Shown: positions 27,401 to 42,400 of the stretch, one piece after another
How the letters are laid out: each line of letters starts with the position of its first letter
Position numbering within the stretch: the stretch's first letter is position 1
Source: Fratercula arctica
Lineage: Eukaryota; Chordata; Aves; Charadriiformes; Alcidae
Direction: 5' to 3'
DNA length: 64,000 bases
Assembly: GCA_947846985.1 (NCBI GenBank)
Contig: CANTUZ010000004.1
Coordinates: 9,104,927-9,168,926 of the forward strand
Made by a program: the position numbers and the translations under genes
The notes under the pieces: model-generated
The model's database searches: none
Seen by the model: the letters and a program-made list of their open reading frames with translations, nothing else
Told to the model about the DNA's origin: nothing

Positions 27401-30400
27401 TAATCTCAAAAGATCCTTAGAAGAACGTTGCTATCCTGGGATGCATCACTGAAAATGTTCTATATTAAAACAGAATAGAACAGCCCCAGAAGGAATAAAG
27501 TTTTCCTCTGTGGAGGAAATGGAATAATTGGATGTGGGCAATGAAGTTGCAGCCATATCATTAGAATAAGAAAACCACTGATAATTTTATAACAGCTCAG
27601 GAGTTCTTATTGTTTAATTATGATTGCCAGTATTGGCAGGCAGGAGAAAGGGCAAGAGAGTCTCAGAGGTATCCTCAAAAAACATCTCAGAAAGTTCCAC
27701 AAGTGCCTCTGGTTCAATAAAGTGCACGGTTCTAAATATCCATAGTGAGTACTCTGGCAACACTTGGGCTGCCTTTTCACATAGCCATGCTTTTTTTATT
27801 TTAACTTTCTAACATGCTTGTGATAAAACATACAAAGGCAACCAGTCTATTTTTATAGAACCAAAGCACAAGTATTGTAGAACCAAAAGCTTACAGAAAA
27901 TAATAAGACTAGCTAATTCCTTAGGACATTCTAAATTAAACTGAAGAGCCTCCACAATGCTGAGACCAGGGAAAATCACCCAGTAGAGGCAGCCACACAA
28001 GCCTGGGCAACTCCTCAAGGCAGTACTTGACCACGTATAGTCACAGGGTTGGTTATTTGGTTTCTAGAGTTATTGAAGAGTTTGCTAATCACGCTCACAA
28101 GGCTGCGACCAAAAGGGAAGATGAACAGTCACAAAATTATTTCAATAAAAAATACACAAATTCTTCTTAGCTATCAAGTCGTTTGACTAATGTTAATAAT
28201 TCAACAACTGTTCGTGACACTTGAATCAAAATCACTGTGCCCAGCTAAGTGTGATACCCTTGGAAAGTGAAGGGAGAAAAAAATTTCCACAGAAGAACCT
28301 GATTATATCATAGATCTTCCAGTAGATCGTGCTGGAATTAAAGTTCCAGTCCTTAGCAGGTATTCAAACTACTTTTGTAACTAGCATTTATTAAGTGTGC
28401 TTTAACGGTTTTATTACAGAATCCTTTTAGTATAAAGATTGCTGAACTAAAACCCAAAACCAAATCTTATTTAACATGGAAAGAAATGTCTGTCTTCACC
28501 TCAAAGTCAGCTACTTTACATAAACATTTTCAAATTTCAGTGTGAATGTTTTTCTTTAGAACTCTGCCTAAAGCTAATGAGAACTGAGTAACTAGAATTT
28601 ATGCGCTAGAATGAAAAATACATGCCTCATTTTTTCTCCATTACAGTCAATAAAAATCAGGTGGTCTGTTTTATCCTTTTAAAGACACTGAAATCAAAAC
28701 CTGTTCTGAAAGGCTGCAGAAAAGAACAAATAAGGTACGAGAGCACCCAAGCATAAGATATCTGTATTTTGAGAAAACAGACTGCTCAGAAACACATAAC
28801 CAAGAAGCTGAAAGGTAGGTAATATTTTATCTCACTTGCATGTATCCTGTTATTTACACCCAATGAGCTACCTTTACCTTGTTTCTAATTGTTTTATACT
28901 AGACTGCATTTCCTGCAAGCGTTTGTCAGATGCTGTTTCTCTTTGCTGGGCAGATACCACGTCTTCTTCCTAGAAAGAATATACGTATTATCCAGTCATC
29001 ATCTGAGCTTCCCTGAACAAAATAAAGATATACTAACATAAAACAAGTTAGAGAACAAATTGCGATTAATTTAACGCATTCAGATGTCTGCATTCAGATA
29101 TCTGACAATCAGAATTCAGATAACTGACAAGTCATTCAATTACAACAGAAAATTATTCCTTTCTCTAGAATACCTTTCTCTCCAATTGGCCTTGAAGCTT
29201 CTCTGTCAATCTGGTCATTTCATCAACCTTGGCATTTGCTGTCCGCCCATCTATTTTGGCTTGCCTGTACAAAGAAAACAGTCTATGAATTACATTTCAA
29301 TTATCATAGGGGAAAACCCCAACTCCATTACAACTTTGTTGAAATAGCTGTGAAGGGCAGTCAGATTTCGTAATACTGTTCTACAGGGCAGAAAAGCTTC
29401 TTACTATGTGGCACAGAGAGAGAGGAATGCCAAATTGATTAAACAATTGTCCTGTGGAAATTACATCTTACAGATAGCTTAACAAGAAGGTGTATGTGCT
29501 GATTACATTTTTGGGATAAATAATTGTCCACAGATATTTAATAGAGATTTTTTTTTCTGAGTTAGATTTCACTTTTTAAAGCAATTTGTTTAGGAATTAA
29601 AAAAAAAAATCATTAACCACTTCTGAAGAATTTAACTGATGTGATTTGTGATCCGAAGAGGTTTGACAAGCTGAAACACCAAAGGAAAAAAATAAAAAAA
29701 AAGGACTAGTTAATGAATTGGACTTTCTCCTCAGTAGAAAAGCTTATTGAAACGAGCAATCCTCCTACTTCTCTGACTTGGGAACAGGAAGACAGAGAGA
29801 GTCCTTCACCTGGGGTGTAACCTAATTATTCAGGCTGCACGTTAGGCTAAATTTAAAGACCAATGATTGAATGTATGAGAGCAAAACGTATTTGGTAAGT
29901 TAATGCAAACTGGACCACTAATAGCCATGAAAGAAGCTAGAAAAAGTTTAATACTGTTAAATATCAACGTCAAGCAAAAATTCCTTATAGAAATAATTTT
30001 GATTAATGGCATAAAAACCAAGAACATATTATATGAAAATTTAAAGCAAAATATACATGATCCCAGCAATTTTACAACAAATACTTAATTTCAGCTTTAT
30101 TAAAAAGGAAAGCTAATTTTGTTATAATTTCTTTAAAAAGCAAAAGCAAAGATAACAACATTATTCCCAGACACATGGTTCTCATCACAGGTCCAAAACT
30201 TTGACCTTACTCCCTATGAATCGCGCACCTTTCTCCTACAAAACGTACCGTTAAGTTTACGAGGACAGTAAGTTGCTTGCCCAAAAATATTTAAAATGTG
30301 CTGTAAAACAAAACAAAAACTAAAAACCCAGCATAAGAAGGCAAAAATAAGAAAAATACAAAGAGGTCATAAAACTCAGAACAGCTTAAGTATTAAAAAT

Positions 30401-33400
30401 GCATTTTAATGATCAAATTCAGAGGTGTGTGTTTAAGAGGCGAAAAACTGATTCTGAAGAGCAGCTTTTATTCTTCACTTCACTTAACATAATCTTGGCA
30501 AGTTATCACTGTTTAAAAGCTTTAAGATTCTGAAATGCAGATACCTGCCCTAGCAATCCCAAATTTCCATCTCAGCAATGCCAACAGAGCTTTGAAACAC
30601 TATAGCACAAATAAATGTTTTAATAAAAATTCTAGTGTGTAAGTAAGTGAAATCTGTTCACACCTCAATTCTCTACGGAAATGCATCAAATATTACACTG
30701 TTTCCACGCATGGCAGGTTATGACCCTTTAATAGCTAGAGTAATAGTATATAAATAGTACAGTGTAACTGTACATTTTATATTGAGTTTATGTTAACAAG
30801 CAATGACTCAGTTCTCAAGCACTTCTTAGGCAGTTTTTGCCCAAATTTCAATTTTTTCCTTTTGGGTAAGGTCAGCTTCTAATCCAAAGAATAAAAGCTA
30901 CTATCATCCTGAAAATAACTTCTGGTAGAACTCTTAATTTTGTCTTCTTTTTCCCAGATTATTTGCCAAAAGTTAATCTCGCAGTCTTCCTTTAGGCGTA
31001 CATACTGGAGCAATGACAATACGTCAGGAGCACGTTTAAAGTGTTTTACGGATACATGTGTCAGATTGTATACTTGGCTATATATTAATCTTAAAATACC
31101 TAAAATTTATCAACACACATATATAAGCTTAGCAGTATCAAAAGCTCCAAGACTGCACTCAATCTAGGCCATACAAACCTAAATCAGAAATCTAGTATTC
31201 TGAAATGAGAAGGTGACTACTCCAGCCCTGTGGATACTTAGATGGAAGTCTACATTCACTCACAATTTCATTATTTATAAAAAAGCAACTAATCAAAAAT
31301 GTGCATATATATTTGGGCAGGTGTGAGTAGAAGTTCAGCGCAAGGTGATCCACTGGCTTTCCATCAGTCCCAGGGACTTCCACCTTTTAATATACCTTTT
31401 TCCTCAAGCAGTTTAAGCAGAAAACATGCACTTCCCTTCTACCATCCGTGCTCACTTATACAGACAGTTATACAGATCCTTTTGTGTGTGCGGGGCTGTG
31501 AATCAAAGCATTTAGCCATTTCAGTTGTCACGCCATATTCTGAATTATTTGATCAAAGTGGAATAATTAAAGAATTTCCTATAACTCCAAAGATGAAGCC
31601 TAAAAAGGTGTTTCCTTTGAAAAAAACGAAATAAAGATGAGATCAAAGGAAATCATCACGTTTGTAATTTTGACAAAAACATAAGGAAACTATAACATCT
31701 GTAATTTTGACAAAAACACTCAACTGGCTGCTCAACTGCAACCTGAATAATTTTAAGTTGTGGGCAGCTTTTTTTATTGTTTGTTTTTAATCAAAACCAC
31801 TGAGAGTGTTAGAAATGCAATTATGAACTGAATGTTGACAGCATTTATTGAATGTCTAAAATAGGTTCAGTTAGTGCTAATTGCTTTCATACCCACTTAT
31901 TACATGAGTCAATGTAAGCATGTCAATGCAAGACCAAAGATTTACAGATGAATGAGACACCAAACCAGTAATTCAATACTAATGCCCTCTGAAAGGAAAG
32001 AAATTCCAAAAAAGTAGGGATATGAAAATGTTCTTCTTACCCTTTTAAGAATTAGATAGTAGCATGCACAAGCAAATTGCATGTGATGACCAAGTTTGGA
32101 AATCCTTTATTTTAGCAAATACCCTGAATATCACCTTAATTTTGATTGCTCGTCACATTTGCCTTCTCCAAAACACATGATTTTTGGAAATAGTTTTTCC
32201 ATGGAAAAATTTTGGCTAATAAAAGTGAGAGGTGCTAACAAGTACCTCTCAAAAACACATCTTCAGCAACTGAGGTAACTTGGCATTTGTAAGCAAGTTA
32301 TGGTCCTAAGTTTATTGTACAAAGGAAACTGTGACACAGTAACTTTAAGATCTACGAATAGTACAACCAGACTCATTAAACAGATGATAAAAATCTATAT
32401 AACGCCCATCTTTACAGTGCTAAGCACATAGCATTACAACAGACGCCAGTTGCTCTTTATGTAGCATGTTATATGGGTTTGGAAGAGAGAGGGAACGCCT
32501 GATGCAGCTGGTTTTTCTTGGAGGGATAAAATCAGTATCGGCATGTCTTCAGCCAGTCTAAGTTTCTAAATACCAGGATTACCTGCAAAGGCTGCATACA
32601 AATGCGAGTGCATGAACACACGTGCGTGTACACACAGGGCCATCTTTAACTGTTTACATAAAAATGGAAATTATTTTTACCATTTTGGGGGTGATGTTCT
32701 TTAAAATCAAAAGATAAAACTAAAACATCATAGCAGTCCAACCATATTAAATATTTCAATCACAGTATCAAAGGAAATTGCAATCATTAAAATCAAAGGA
32801 AAATGTAATAATTAAACCGAAATATAAGTACACCATAAACTTTAAGCTTAAAAGTTTACTTTAAAAAGCTTATTTAAAGCTTTAGGTAATACTATACAAA
32901 AAAATATCACCGGTTGATAACAAACCCATTTCCTTTTTATTGTCAGTCCACAAATCCACTGTTTACTGAAATTAAATTTAGTTTGACCTCAACCATCACT
33001 AATTAGAAGAGTTAACAGATACAGTAAACTGGCATTGAACAGACTTTGGCTGTAAATACAAATAATAATGAAATTGTGTTGCAGGCATTTTTATCATTTT
33101 CCTTGATATATTTCAGGAATATAATTAACACTTCTCTTACCTCTAACTTCCAAAGAGCCTATGGTTTAGAGCCCTTTATTGAGAAACAGTGAATGGAAAT
33201 TTTACTAAAAACACTGAAACTTGAAACTACTTTGAATATTCACATTTCAGAACTGTAATAAGTAATTATGTAACGGGATTTTGAGCAAATTGTATTCTAA
33301 TGAAAACCTACCTTCAAAGACAATTTTGTTGTGATACTGACACTTTGTTGCTTTTAAAATCATAGGTCAAACATTGAATACTTCAGGAAACAGCTGAAAC

Positions 33401-36400
33401 AAACACCACTAACTGGAAATATACTACCCTAACACTAATGATGCACATGTTTCTAATAAACTTAAGAGGCGTTAGCTGAAAGCATTATAACTATCGCTAT
33501 CAAGTCAGTTTGCAGTACAAACAAGGCCCATGATACAGCAGCAAGTTAGAAAAAGCTATAGAAAAGATATTTAGTAATTTTTTTAATTGCCTGGTTTATA
33601 CCTCAGTTGTTTTCGTAGCTGCTCTAGTTCCACATTCTGTTCTGTTACAGTTTTCAGAAACTGTTGATTGCTCTGCAAAATAAGGATATATTTGTAACAT
33701 GTTGCTTATTGTATTGAAACATGTTATGTATTCAGAATTCTTGTAGGGCATTTCTACAGAATATAATACCATAAAAATAGCTAATAAGGTCTATCTAACA
33801 TTGTGGCTGGTCTCCAAGTGCCAAGGTTTAGGTAGAGTATTTTAGAAAGGCAAATGCAGAGTGATGTTACCTAATCCTCCCCTTCTTTCCCCATATTTTG
33901 GTAGCGTAAGAACTTCCCGAGATGAGAACTGCAATACCTCAGGCCTACCGTCTGCATTCCCGTCTAGTTTAGGTGTCTAGAACACCTTGTGACAATGAGT
34001 ACCAGAGTAGACCACATCTTGCTGGAAAGAATTCCTTTGTTTTAGAGACATGAAACAATGACCAATTGCTCCTCCTTCATTTTTTCTATGCCAGCCATAG
34101 TGCTGGAGGTGTCATTCTTCTTCAAGTGCCTTCTCAGTTGAGAATTATTTCATATTTTTGTTACCCTAGCAGCCTTTCTAGATCTTACATGTATCTTATA
34201 TTGAAATACTAGAGATGACCAGAACTGCAGGCAGCATTTAAGATGCTACTGTACTGTGGACTTAAGCACAATATATTCCTTTCCCCCGCTCTCCTAATAA
34301 TTGCTAATACTCTTCTTGGTTTTTTGGCTGTTGTTAAGAATTGTTTTCAGACACTTCCTGCTTCTAAAACACCTATTCTGAGTGGTAACAGATAATTTCA
34401 AAACAATCACACAGTGCCCAAAGGGAAAGCTCCCTTTTGCCCACATGCACTATTTTGCTTATATTAATACCAACAAAATGTCTGATAAAATTGACTCAAA
34501 CACTCAATATCACGAGCTCTTTCTGCAAATTTCTGCAGTTTACTTCAATTTTCACTATCCTAAGTAGTTTAACATCAGTAGTGAATACTGTTGCCTCAAT
34601 ACTGAATCTCATTTCCAGAACATTTATAAATACGCTGAACACCTCTAACCTGTGCACATCTAGGAAACACAGCTGTTTTACTACAATGAAAAACCTGAGT
34701 AAGTACTCTGTCTCTTCACTTCCAAGTTTTCAGTCTGTTAGCTCAAGAAAGGGCATGCTTCTTTATCCCATGACATCTTTATGCCTTTGGTAACAGACTT
34801 TGCCAAATGTTTTTTGGATAATGCAAACAAATGGATTACCTTTGTCTCAACATCGTCTGTTTCATCTCTTTCAAGAAGCTCACCTATTTCACTCCCTCCT
34901 CTCCACATCATCTCTATACAGTTTTATGATTTTAAGCATTCAGTGATTCTGGCTTTTTGAGGTACCTACTACTGATTTCCTTGTAACAGCAGATCAGTCT
35001 GTAACTTCCAAATCCTCTAAAAGCTCATAATTGTATTTGCTTGAGATTGTTTTCAGACAGCAACCCCCCAGTAACTCTAAAGTATCTATCTTTAGAAAAT
35101 AATTAATTTTGAGAGCGTCACTGACTACATAAGGCAAAAATTCCTCTCCGAGTGCATTATTTTGCTTTTATTAATACTACTGAAATAACTCGTAAACAGG
35201 ACAACTGCTTGCAAGATACAGTTCTGTAGTAATCTGCAATACACTACTTAACATTGGTAAGAGGTCAACTGGAGTATTGTACTGTTGCCAGCACCTCCGT
35301 TCAAGAATGATGACACAACTGGAAAGAATTTAAAGGTGAGCAAGGAGAATGAGCAGACATCTCCAAAACACTGTCAAAGAACATTTAAAAACTTAACTTG
35401 CTTCAACAGAATAGAAAAAACGGGGAAAGGGAAAAGATGGCAATATAAAAGTTTTCAATAACAGAGTCACCGTGACAAAGGATGTAGTAATCTTTCCTTC
35501 ATACCCACAATAGTTCACACCAAAGAAACAGGCTTATATTTTAATAAGAGGTCAGATGTGAGGAAAAAAGGTGTGATAAAGACAGAATAGAATAGACTGG
35601 CTAGAGTAGGTTAGGAGTCTTTTTGCGCTGCCAGTATCCAAGACAAACATTTATCAAAAGTCACACAGGAATCACACCTTTCAGAGAAGAAGCCACTCAG
35701 CCAGATACTTCCCCAAGCCTTTCACCTCGATTTTTTTGATATTAAAATCCCAGGCTAAAGCTTAGAGACTAAGAAGTCTCACAATTTAAGGATATGAATG
35801 AAGCACTAGGCATTGATTAGAGCTCAGAAAAATCCCTGAAAAGGTCAAGGACAGACACTGACACCAGCAGTGCCAAACTAGGAATCGATACATATGTGGC
35901 AGAGCTAGCCTATATAAGGGACCATCATTTAAATAAATTTTTCCTTTGTGAAGATGGTTTTGAATGTGTGACTGAAGTACACTCACCACATACTAAAATT
36001 TTGAGTGTAAGCTTACCACTGACTTCTTGAAGAAAGAGCTCACATAATATTAAGAGCTAACCTCTCAGCCACTCTGACCTGCTGTTTGGAGCTCAGGGCA
36101 AAAGCCATTACTAATTGATTTTTGACTGGTTCCTAGAGAAGCCTGCAAACGTGAGTGGCACAATTCCTCTTTCAACCAGGTATGTATGAAGGACTTTTTG
36201 ATTTTCCTTTATACTTTGAGGATCTAGTAGGAAAAAAAAAAAAATAGGTCACTGTTCAGAAGGTTCTACTTACCAACTCTATTTTCTCATTGGCTATATG
36301 CAGTTGCCGAGTCAACTGTTGAAAGCCAGTCAGTTGATCCTAAAAACAGAATTCAGAGCTTCCTATAATCATTATCATCATAAAGAGTATATAATTAGTT

Positions 36401-39400
36401 TTATAGTCAACTGAAAACATTTTCAAAAAAATTTATATGTTGCAGGAAATTCAATATGCCTTTGTAGATTTTAATTAGATTGCTTTTAGCAGTTGACCTA
36501 GGAATCTGGAAAATCAGATTTGGTACTGAAAAATGCATCTGAATTACATTCAGTTACAAATTGCCTCCTTCCAAAATTCTTACTATCACACTTACTATCA
36601 AAATATGAAAGCATGCACGAGTAGTGCCTTTAAAGAGCCACACAGACCATGATACTACTATAAGCAGTATCTACTACTAATATAAGCTTACACAGACGTG
36701 TACCTCTTAATTAAAAAATGTCTGTATGGACACATTTAATTTGCTCTTTGCCATACAGGATGTCTTGTGTCCATACAAAAAATGGTTCAATTAAAATCCT
36801 GAGTCCCTGAACATGAACTCTTGTCGTCCTAGGAAAACTAGCATAAGAGAGAAAAATCACCTGCAGCATGCCAAGTGTCTTCAGAGCATAGAGAGGACTC
36901 AAGTCCCCAAGCTGGAACATCTACTAATTGTGCTGTATTTATCTAACAGTCTCAAGGTCAAGTACATGCCAAAAACCTCACACCTCCCTTATTTACTACG
37001 TCCAACCCTTACAACAATATTCTCTCCCATCTTTGCTTTCTGTCAATTCTAATTCTAATTGGTCTCACCCATTTCTATTTACTTCTGATAGCTATTTTCC
37101 ACCCCTCCATTAAAAGCAAACCCTAAAATAAAAAGTTTATTTAACCGAAAAGCCACCTTTTGTGGGAAACTAGTAGCATTTAAGAATAAAAGACACCTCA
37201 ACCTCATTCTTTTTACAATGGCATTAAAATCCACCAAAAATTTAGTTACCAATGAAACGTGGAATCTGACAGCCCTAAACCCTCCAACAGCTACCAATGA
37301 CTCTGTATGCTCTATTATGTGGATGTTATCAGTAACTGACAATGCAATACAAGAAATAATCTAACAGAAGGAACAGGAGCAAAAGGTTGGAACTACACGC
37401 AGATAAGAGAGCCCTCATAACTATTCCTTGAAATGATTATGAAACTTGACAGAGCACAATAGCTGTACAGATACTTTTCCTGTTTCTCAGAAAAGAGCAT
37501 ATTGCTGAGGAGGACTTAATACCACAAAAGAACAAAAATCAGTAAAAAAGATTTCTGTTATACAGGTGAGCTGTAACTGTGTGCACAAGTCTAGTGTACT
37601 TGAAAATGGAAAGGAAATGTCAAAAATTTCTAGCTTCTCTTTACAGACTTAGAAATTTCTGTAGTGAGGTACATAAAAGCATGAAGTTTTCTATTAGTTC
37701 TTCATACACCAAGCATCTTTATATAGCTCGTCAGAGCAAACCAGCTTTTCTGAGCTAAGATTTCCTGAAAGGCCTTTCCCAGGAACAGCAGAAGAGAAAC
37801 AGGCTGCTAAACACAAGCTAGCATTAGAAGAATACCGGTGAACTTGAACAGGAAATGAAGACTACTTTTCCCACTATGCCACTGTGATCTTACAGACAAA
37901 ATTCAGGATTCAAACATAGGAGAAAACATGAAAAAACTTCCACCTTCGAATTCAGAAATCTTTAGCAGCTTTTTCAGTTGTTGAACTCCACTGAAGATTT
38001 CCAACCACACAATTCAAACACGATTACTTATATGTACATACATACATATGCACTTAGACTCAAACTCAATGCATTCCCCAAGTTCATGCCCTTATCTTCG
38101 AAATAAGGAACTTTTCCAATTGTAACAGTGCATTTAGCTGATGAATCAGTGATAACATCTGACCAGTCAATTTCAGATGACTATTATGGTAAATAATTAA
38201 CATCACTTGTAGAACCCCCCCACTTCAGTTTGACTACACACAGACCCAGAATCTCTACAGTATAGAAAGACATTCCAAAATTAACAAAAATATAAGTGAA
38301 AATTACTTTCTGCTTTTGCCTTTCAGCCACGTGAATCTGTGTTTCAGTCATACGTTCCTGGTACTGCTGCTGGAGTCGATCATGCTCCTGTAGTACAGTC
38401 TGCCAGAGCTCTATTGCTTGTTCTTTTTCCTGTTACAGAACAATGGTTTGTATAAAATAGTCTATTATAGCACATTTACCTTCATCTATCGTTCTCTAAA
38501 ACTAAGAGGTCTTAACTTCTATTTTGAAGAAATGTCATTTTCTGTACTTTTCTCTGCACACATTACAACTACACAGACAAAACACCAAATTCAGATGCAG
38601 AAAAACAGAAACTTCCAACTACAAGCGAACTGCAAGTTTCCCAGATATTTTTTTTTTCAGCTCAAACTTTTACAGGTATTTACTGTAGGCCTACAGTATA
38701 TATAATATTATAATACCAAAATTCAACTGTCCATTTGACTACACCTTAATCAAACGCAACAGGATTGATACCTTACTTTAATAAGGTCAAAAAAATTTGC
38801 TTATCTTTTCTGATTTAAATATTATTTTCTATAACCCACATATACTTGCGTCCTCATATTGCATTACAATGTTTTTTATTAAAATGACAAGCTACTACAA
38901 AAACTTGAACTGAACAAAGTATTTAATTAATTTCCTGGTCAGGAATTCAGTATAAAGGTCAAGTCAACTACGTAAAATTACAGGCGCAAATTAATATTAA
39001 AAACTTCTTATATGGATCTAGGGAAGAAGTTCCTTCACATCTTTAAGTTGAAAGTCTAAGTACTTGTTTCTTTAGCTACAGAAAGTCAAGAGGGCTCAGG
39101 AACTCTGAAAAAATGAATTCTGAACCAAGAAATAAAACAGCTTCCCTTAATCTGCGAAAGCACAAGAAGAGAAATAAACCAGTACAAATGTTTCATCTCA
39201 CACACTTGATTCGTCAGTTGTAGTTGTTCTTGAAGGTTTCTCACTATGTCTTCGTCTGCAGGAATATCAGTTCCCAAAGGCATGAAAGGAAGAGCCTCCA
39301 GTTGCTTCTCAAGAGCCTCTTTCAACTCTGCATGCAGCCTGAAATTAAAAGAGCTAAGTTCAGCAGAGTATTTAACAGGGATTTTTTTTTTAACAACTGA

Positions 39401-42400
39401 AGTATACTGTACCTTCAATCTGTACATACTATTTACTTCTGAGTCATATTTAAATCTATTAAGTTGTTTTCTATAAACCCAACAGACAGTTTGAAATAGT
39501 TTAGTATCTAGTTCTTTTAAAAATATGGTTAAATCTCCTAAACCAGGTGCTGTAATCTATGTTAAGGACTTAAAGACTGCAAGGTCATGAGAATTAAATC
39601 TTCAACTACTAAGTAGATCCAAGAGATTTCAAGGTCCTAGAAAAAAATCACAACTTTTTAAGGTTTAGAAACCACAAAAAGCAGCAGTAGTAACAGGGCA
39701 GTGCAATTATTTACCTTTCATTTTCCTTGGTGACTTCTTCAAATTTTTGTTTCATCTTGCTCATTTGTGCCTAACACAAAAACATGAAAGAGTAAGCACT
39801 CATTTAAGTGACACAAACTTTGGTTTCACCTTTTAATTCTGAGTGATAAGATGGACAATTTAATTCAGCATAATACAGTAAATGAAGGTCACTTTCTTTT
39901 CTAAGGAAAATCACAGGATGCCACTTAAATTTAATAGCTGTGAAGTCTTGTTATACCAAAGCGTTCAGAAGTTATTATGAGCATTAAACTTACCTTTTGG
40001 AATTCTTATAGCTCTTACAGATTAATTCTTCATTAACTCAAGTTCTTTTACGGATACAGTGGATAACTCTCATCATTTATGCAGTAAGCATTTGAGAAAA
40101 GAGTTTAGGAATTAACTGAGAAGAAACTTGAGTTACAGGAGTCAAATGGACTGTTTTATTAACTAAATACTGCAAGAAACCCATAGTGCTTCTATTGCCT
40201 TCTGAAATCGACCAAGCTTGAAGGCTGTATTTGCAGAATCTTTATGATGGACAGATCAAAGAAATTAAATGCATTAAAGCAAAACCAGAGTATAACATCT
40301 GCATGTAGATCACAAGCAAAAATTGCTTTCTATATGCCACAGGTTTTAACTCTTAAACATATCACTTTGCTTTTTGGTGATCATGTGAAGCATTAAAAAG
40401 CTTCATTTTTCTGTGGTTAAAAGAAGGACAGCCCCTCTCCATCTCAGCCTCCATGATAATAAACACTTAAAGAATTATTTGAATCTGAAGAATTTGAATC
40501 TGAATGAAGAAGGCTGGGTATATCTACACTTGCAGGACTGAGCTGGACTGCATGGCCAAGATCAGACCTGTAAGGAAAGAGGGAAACAGCTGCCTCATCT
40601 GAATGTCACTTAGGAAAATACCCGCAATCCTATCAAACATGTAGACAAACAAAACATGCATGTTTCATTTCACAACATTACTTCTCCAAGCACACAGTAA
40701 TCTGTGCAATTCAGACAATCTCCCAACCTTCTCACAGAAAGCTCTCCATTCCTCCATTTGAGGCAGACTGCAGCCCAGCAAGTCTGTGAAGCATACAGCA
40801 GGCATACTTTCCTTCGTTGACAAAAACTCATGGCCTAGATACTAATACTATAAAATACTAAGAATATAGTCTGAAACGTTAGGAACCACCATACCTGATA
40901 AAGCTGCTGCTGTTCTCTCATTTCTTCCAAGTGTTTATCATACTGTGCGATTAGAGTTGACAACCTAAAAAGTTGAAAAACATGCTTAGAATAAATTTGT
41001 AAATGCCAAAACATTGTTCTGATAATTAACTAGTTTTAAAGAATTCTTAATCTAGAGAACAGAACAGTCACTTCTTCTTCATCTCCAAGCTCGACATTCA
41101 CCAGAATCAAATGAACAAATTTAATTATTACTTTTAAAGTATGATCGTTAACAGCAGTTTTCCTGTATAACAAAAATAGAACCTGGGACATTATAACTGA
41201 GCATTAATACAACATTAATATTGCATACATAGGATCCCAAATGATTAAAAACTAAACTTTGTTACTGCTTTCACATGAAACAGTAAAGTGGCCTATAAGA
41301 CAATGTAAAATAATGTAGTTCTACTTATATACCTTTTCCTACCTAATATTTTTGTAATTGATAGTAATTCTCTGAAAATTCTGTATTAGTCTAGAGCTTT
41401 AAAAGCTAACAAGAAATGACAGTTTATTTTTGTAACAGGAAATGACAATGATTATTAAACAATTTACTAATAGGCAACTGTTAGTTGAAGACAGTGAAAC
41501 AAGGAAGATCAGTACAATCTTACCTGCACTTTTGTTTCTTATCTTAAAATTTAGACTAGAGAATTCCGTCATTCATCTGTCATCCTTTATTTTACAGATT
41601 ATGGAAGAAAAGTCATATATTTAATTTACTGAATAAACAGAATAATATCTAAAAACGACCGCTACAGGAACACTTTTACAGACTCCACTCACAAGTTCTC
41701 AGCGCTGCAAACACATGTGACTAAGCCCAGGTTCACTTGGATATTTACACTTTTAAAAGCGCATGACAATTTCGTTTGAATACTTTGTAGTATTCCCACT
41801 TATCACTTGGAATCAGTTACCTTTGGTCCGTCATCCTGGATCCTGATATGCCATCACCACCAGGGGCATTTTTCTGTAATGGTATACTTTACACATTAGA
41901 ACTTGCACATGACTGCATGCAGTTTTAAATCTTTGTATGAAACCCAAAGCTGTTGTTCTGCTTGTACTGTAACCATACACAATATCCCACATGATCATTT
42001 GCAAGTTTATGTTCAAAAATCCTCAAGCGCTGGCCCAATTTAAAAAAAGTATCTTTCTTTTTTTTCTTTTTCTGGAGATGCTCTGACAGAAAGCATAATT
42101 GCATCTGAGGGGAAATCATCTCACTCTTAAAAGAACAATCATAAGTTTCTGTAAGTGCTAAGTTCACTTCCGTGCGTCTCAGCATCAGGAAAGTGCTGAT
42201 GCCCTAGTTTCTGCATGCTTTCAAGACAGCCTCATAGTACCCAGCACAAAAAGTTATCTCAACATGAGACCAATCTCTTAGAAAAGAGAAAGAGAAGTCT
42301 ATAAAAGTGAAAAAGTCCACTAAAGTAGAAATCAAGCATTCTTTCAGGCATATGTTCTCCTGCAGATGACAAACGTTTGAAAATGCATCAAAAATACCAG

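Larger units (their letters stand above)
29265..33601 (-). other. SCLT1: SCLT1 intron 9
   Basis: GT-AG intron of 4337 nt. It contains two partial duplications: a 19-bp exact repeat at 31663-31681 and 31700-31718, and an imperfect 25-bp tandem repeat at 32767-32815. No transposon family recognised. Confidence 0.85.
33673..36273 (-). other. SCLT1: SCLT1 intron 8
   Basis: GT-AG intron of 2601 nt, about half of it old CR1 sequence: one copy antisense to the plus strand (34.0-35.0 kb) and a fragment in the opposite direction (35.26-35.58 kb). Confidence 0.85.
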
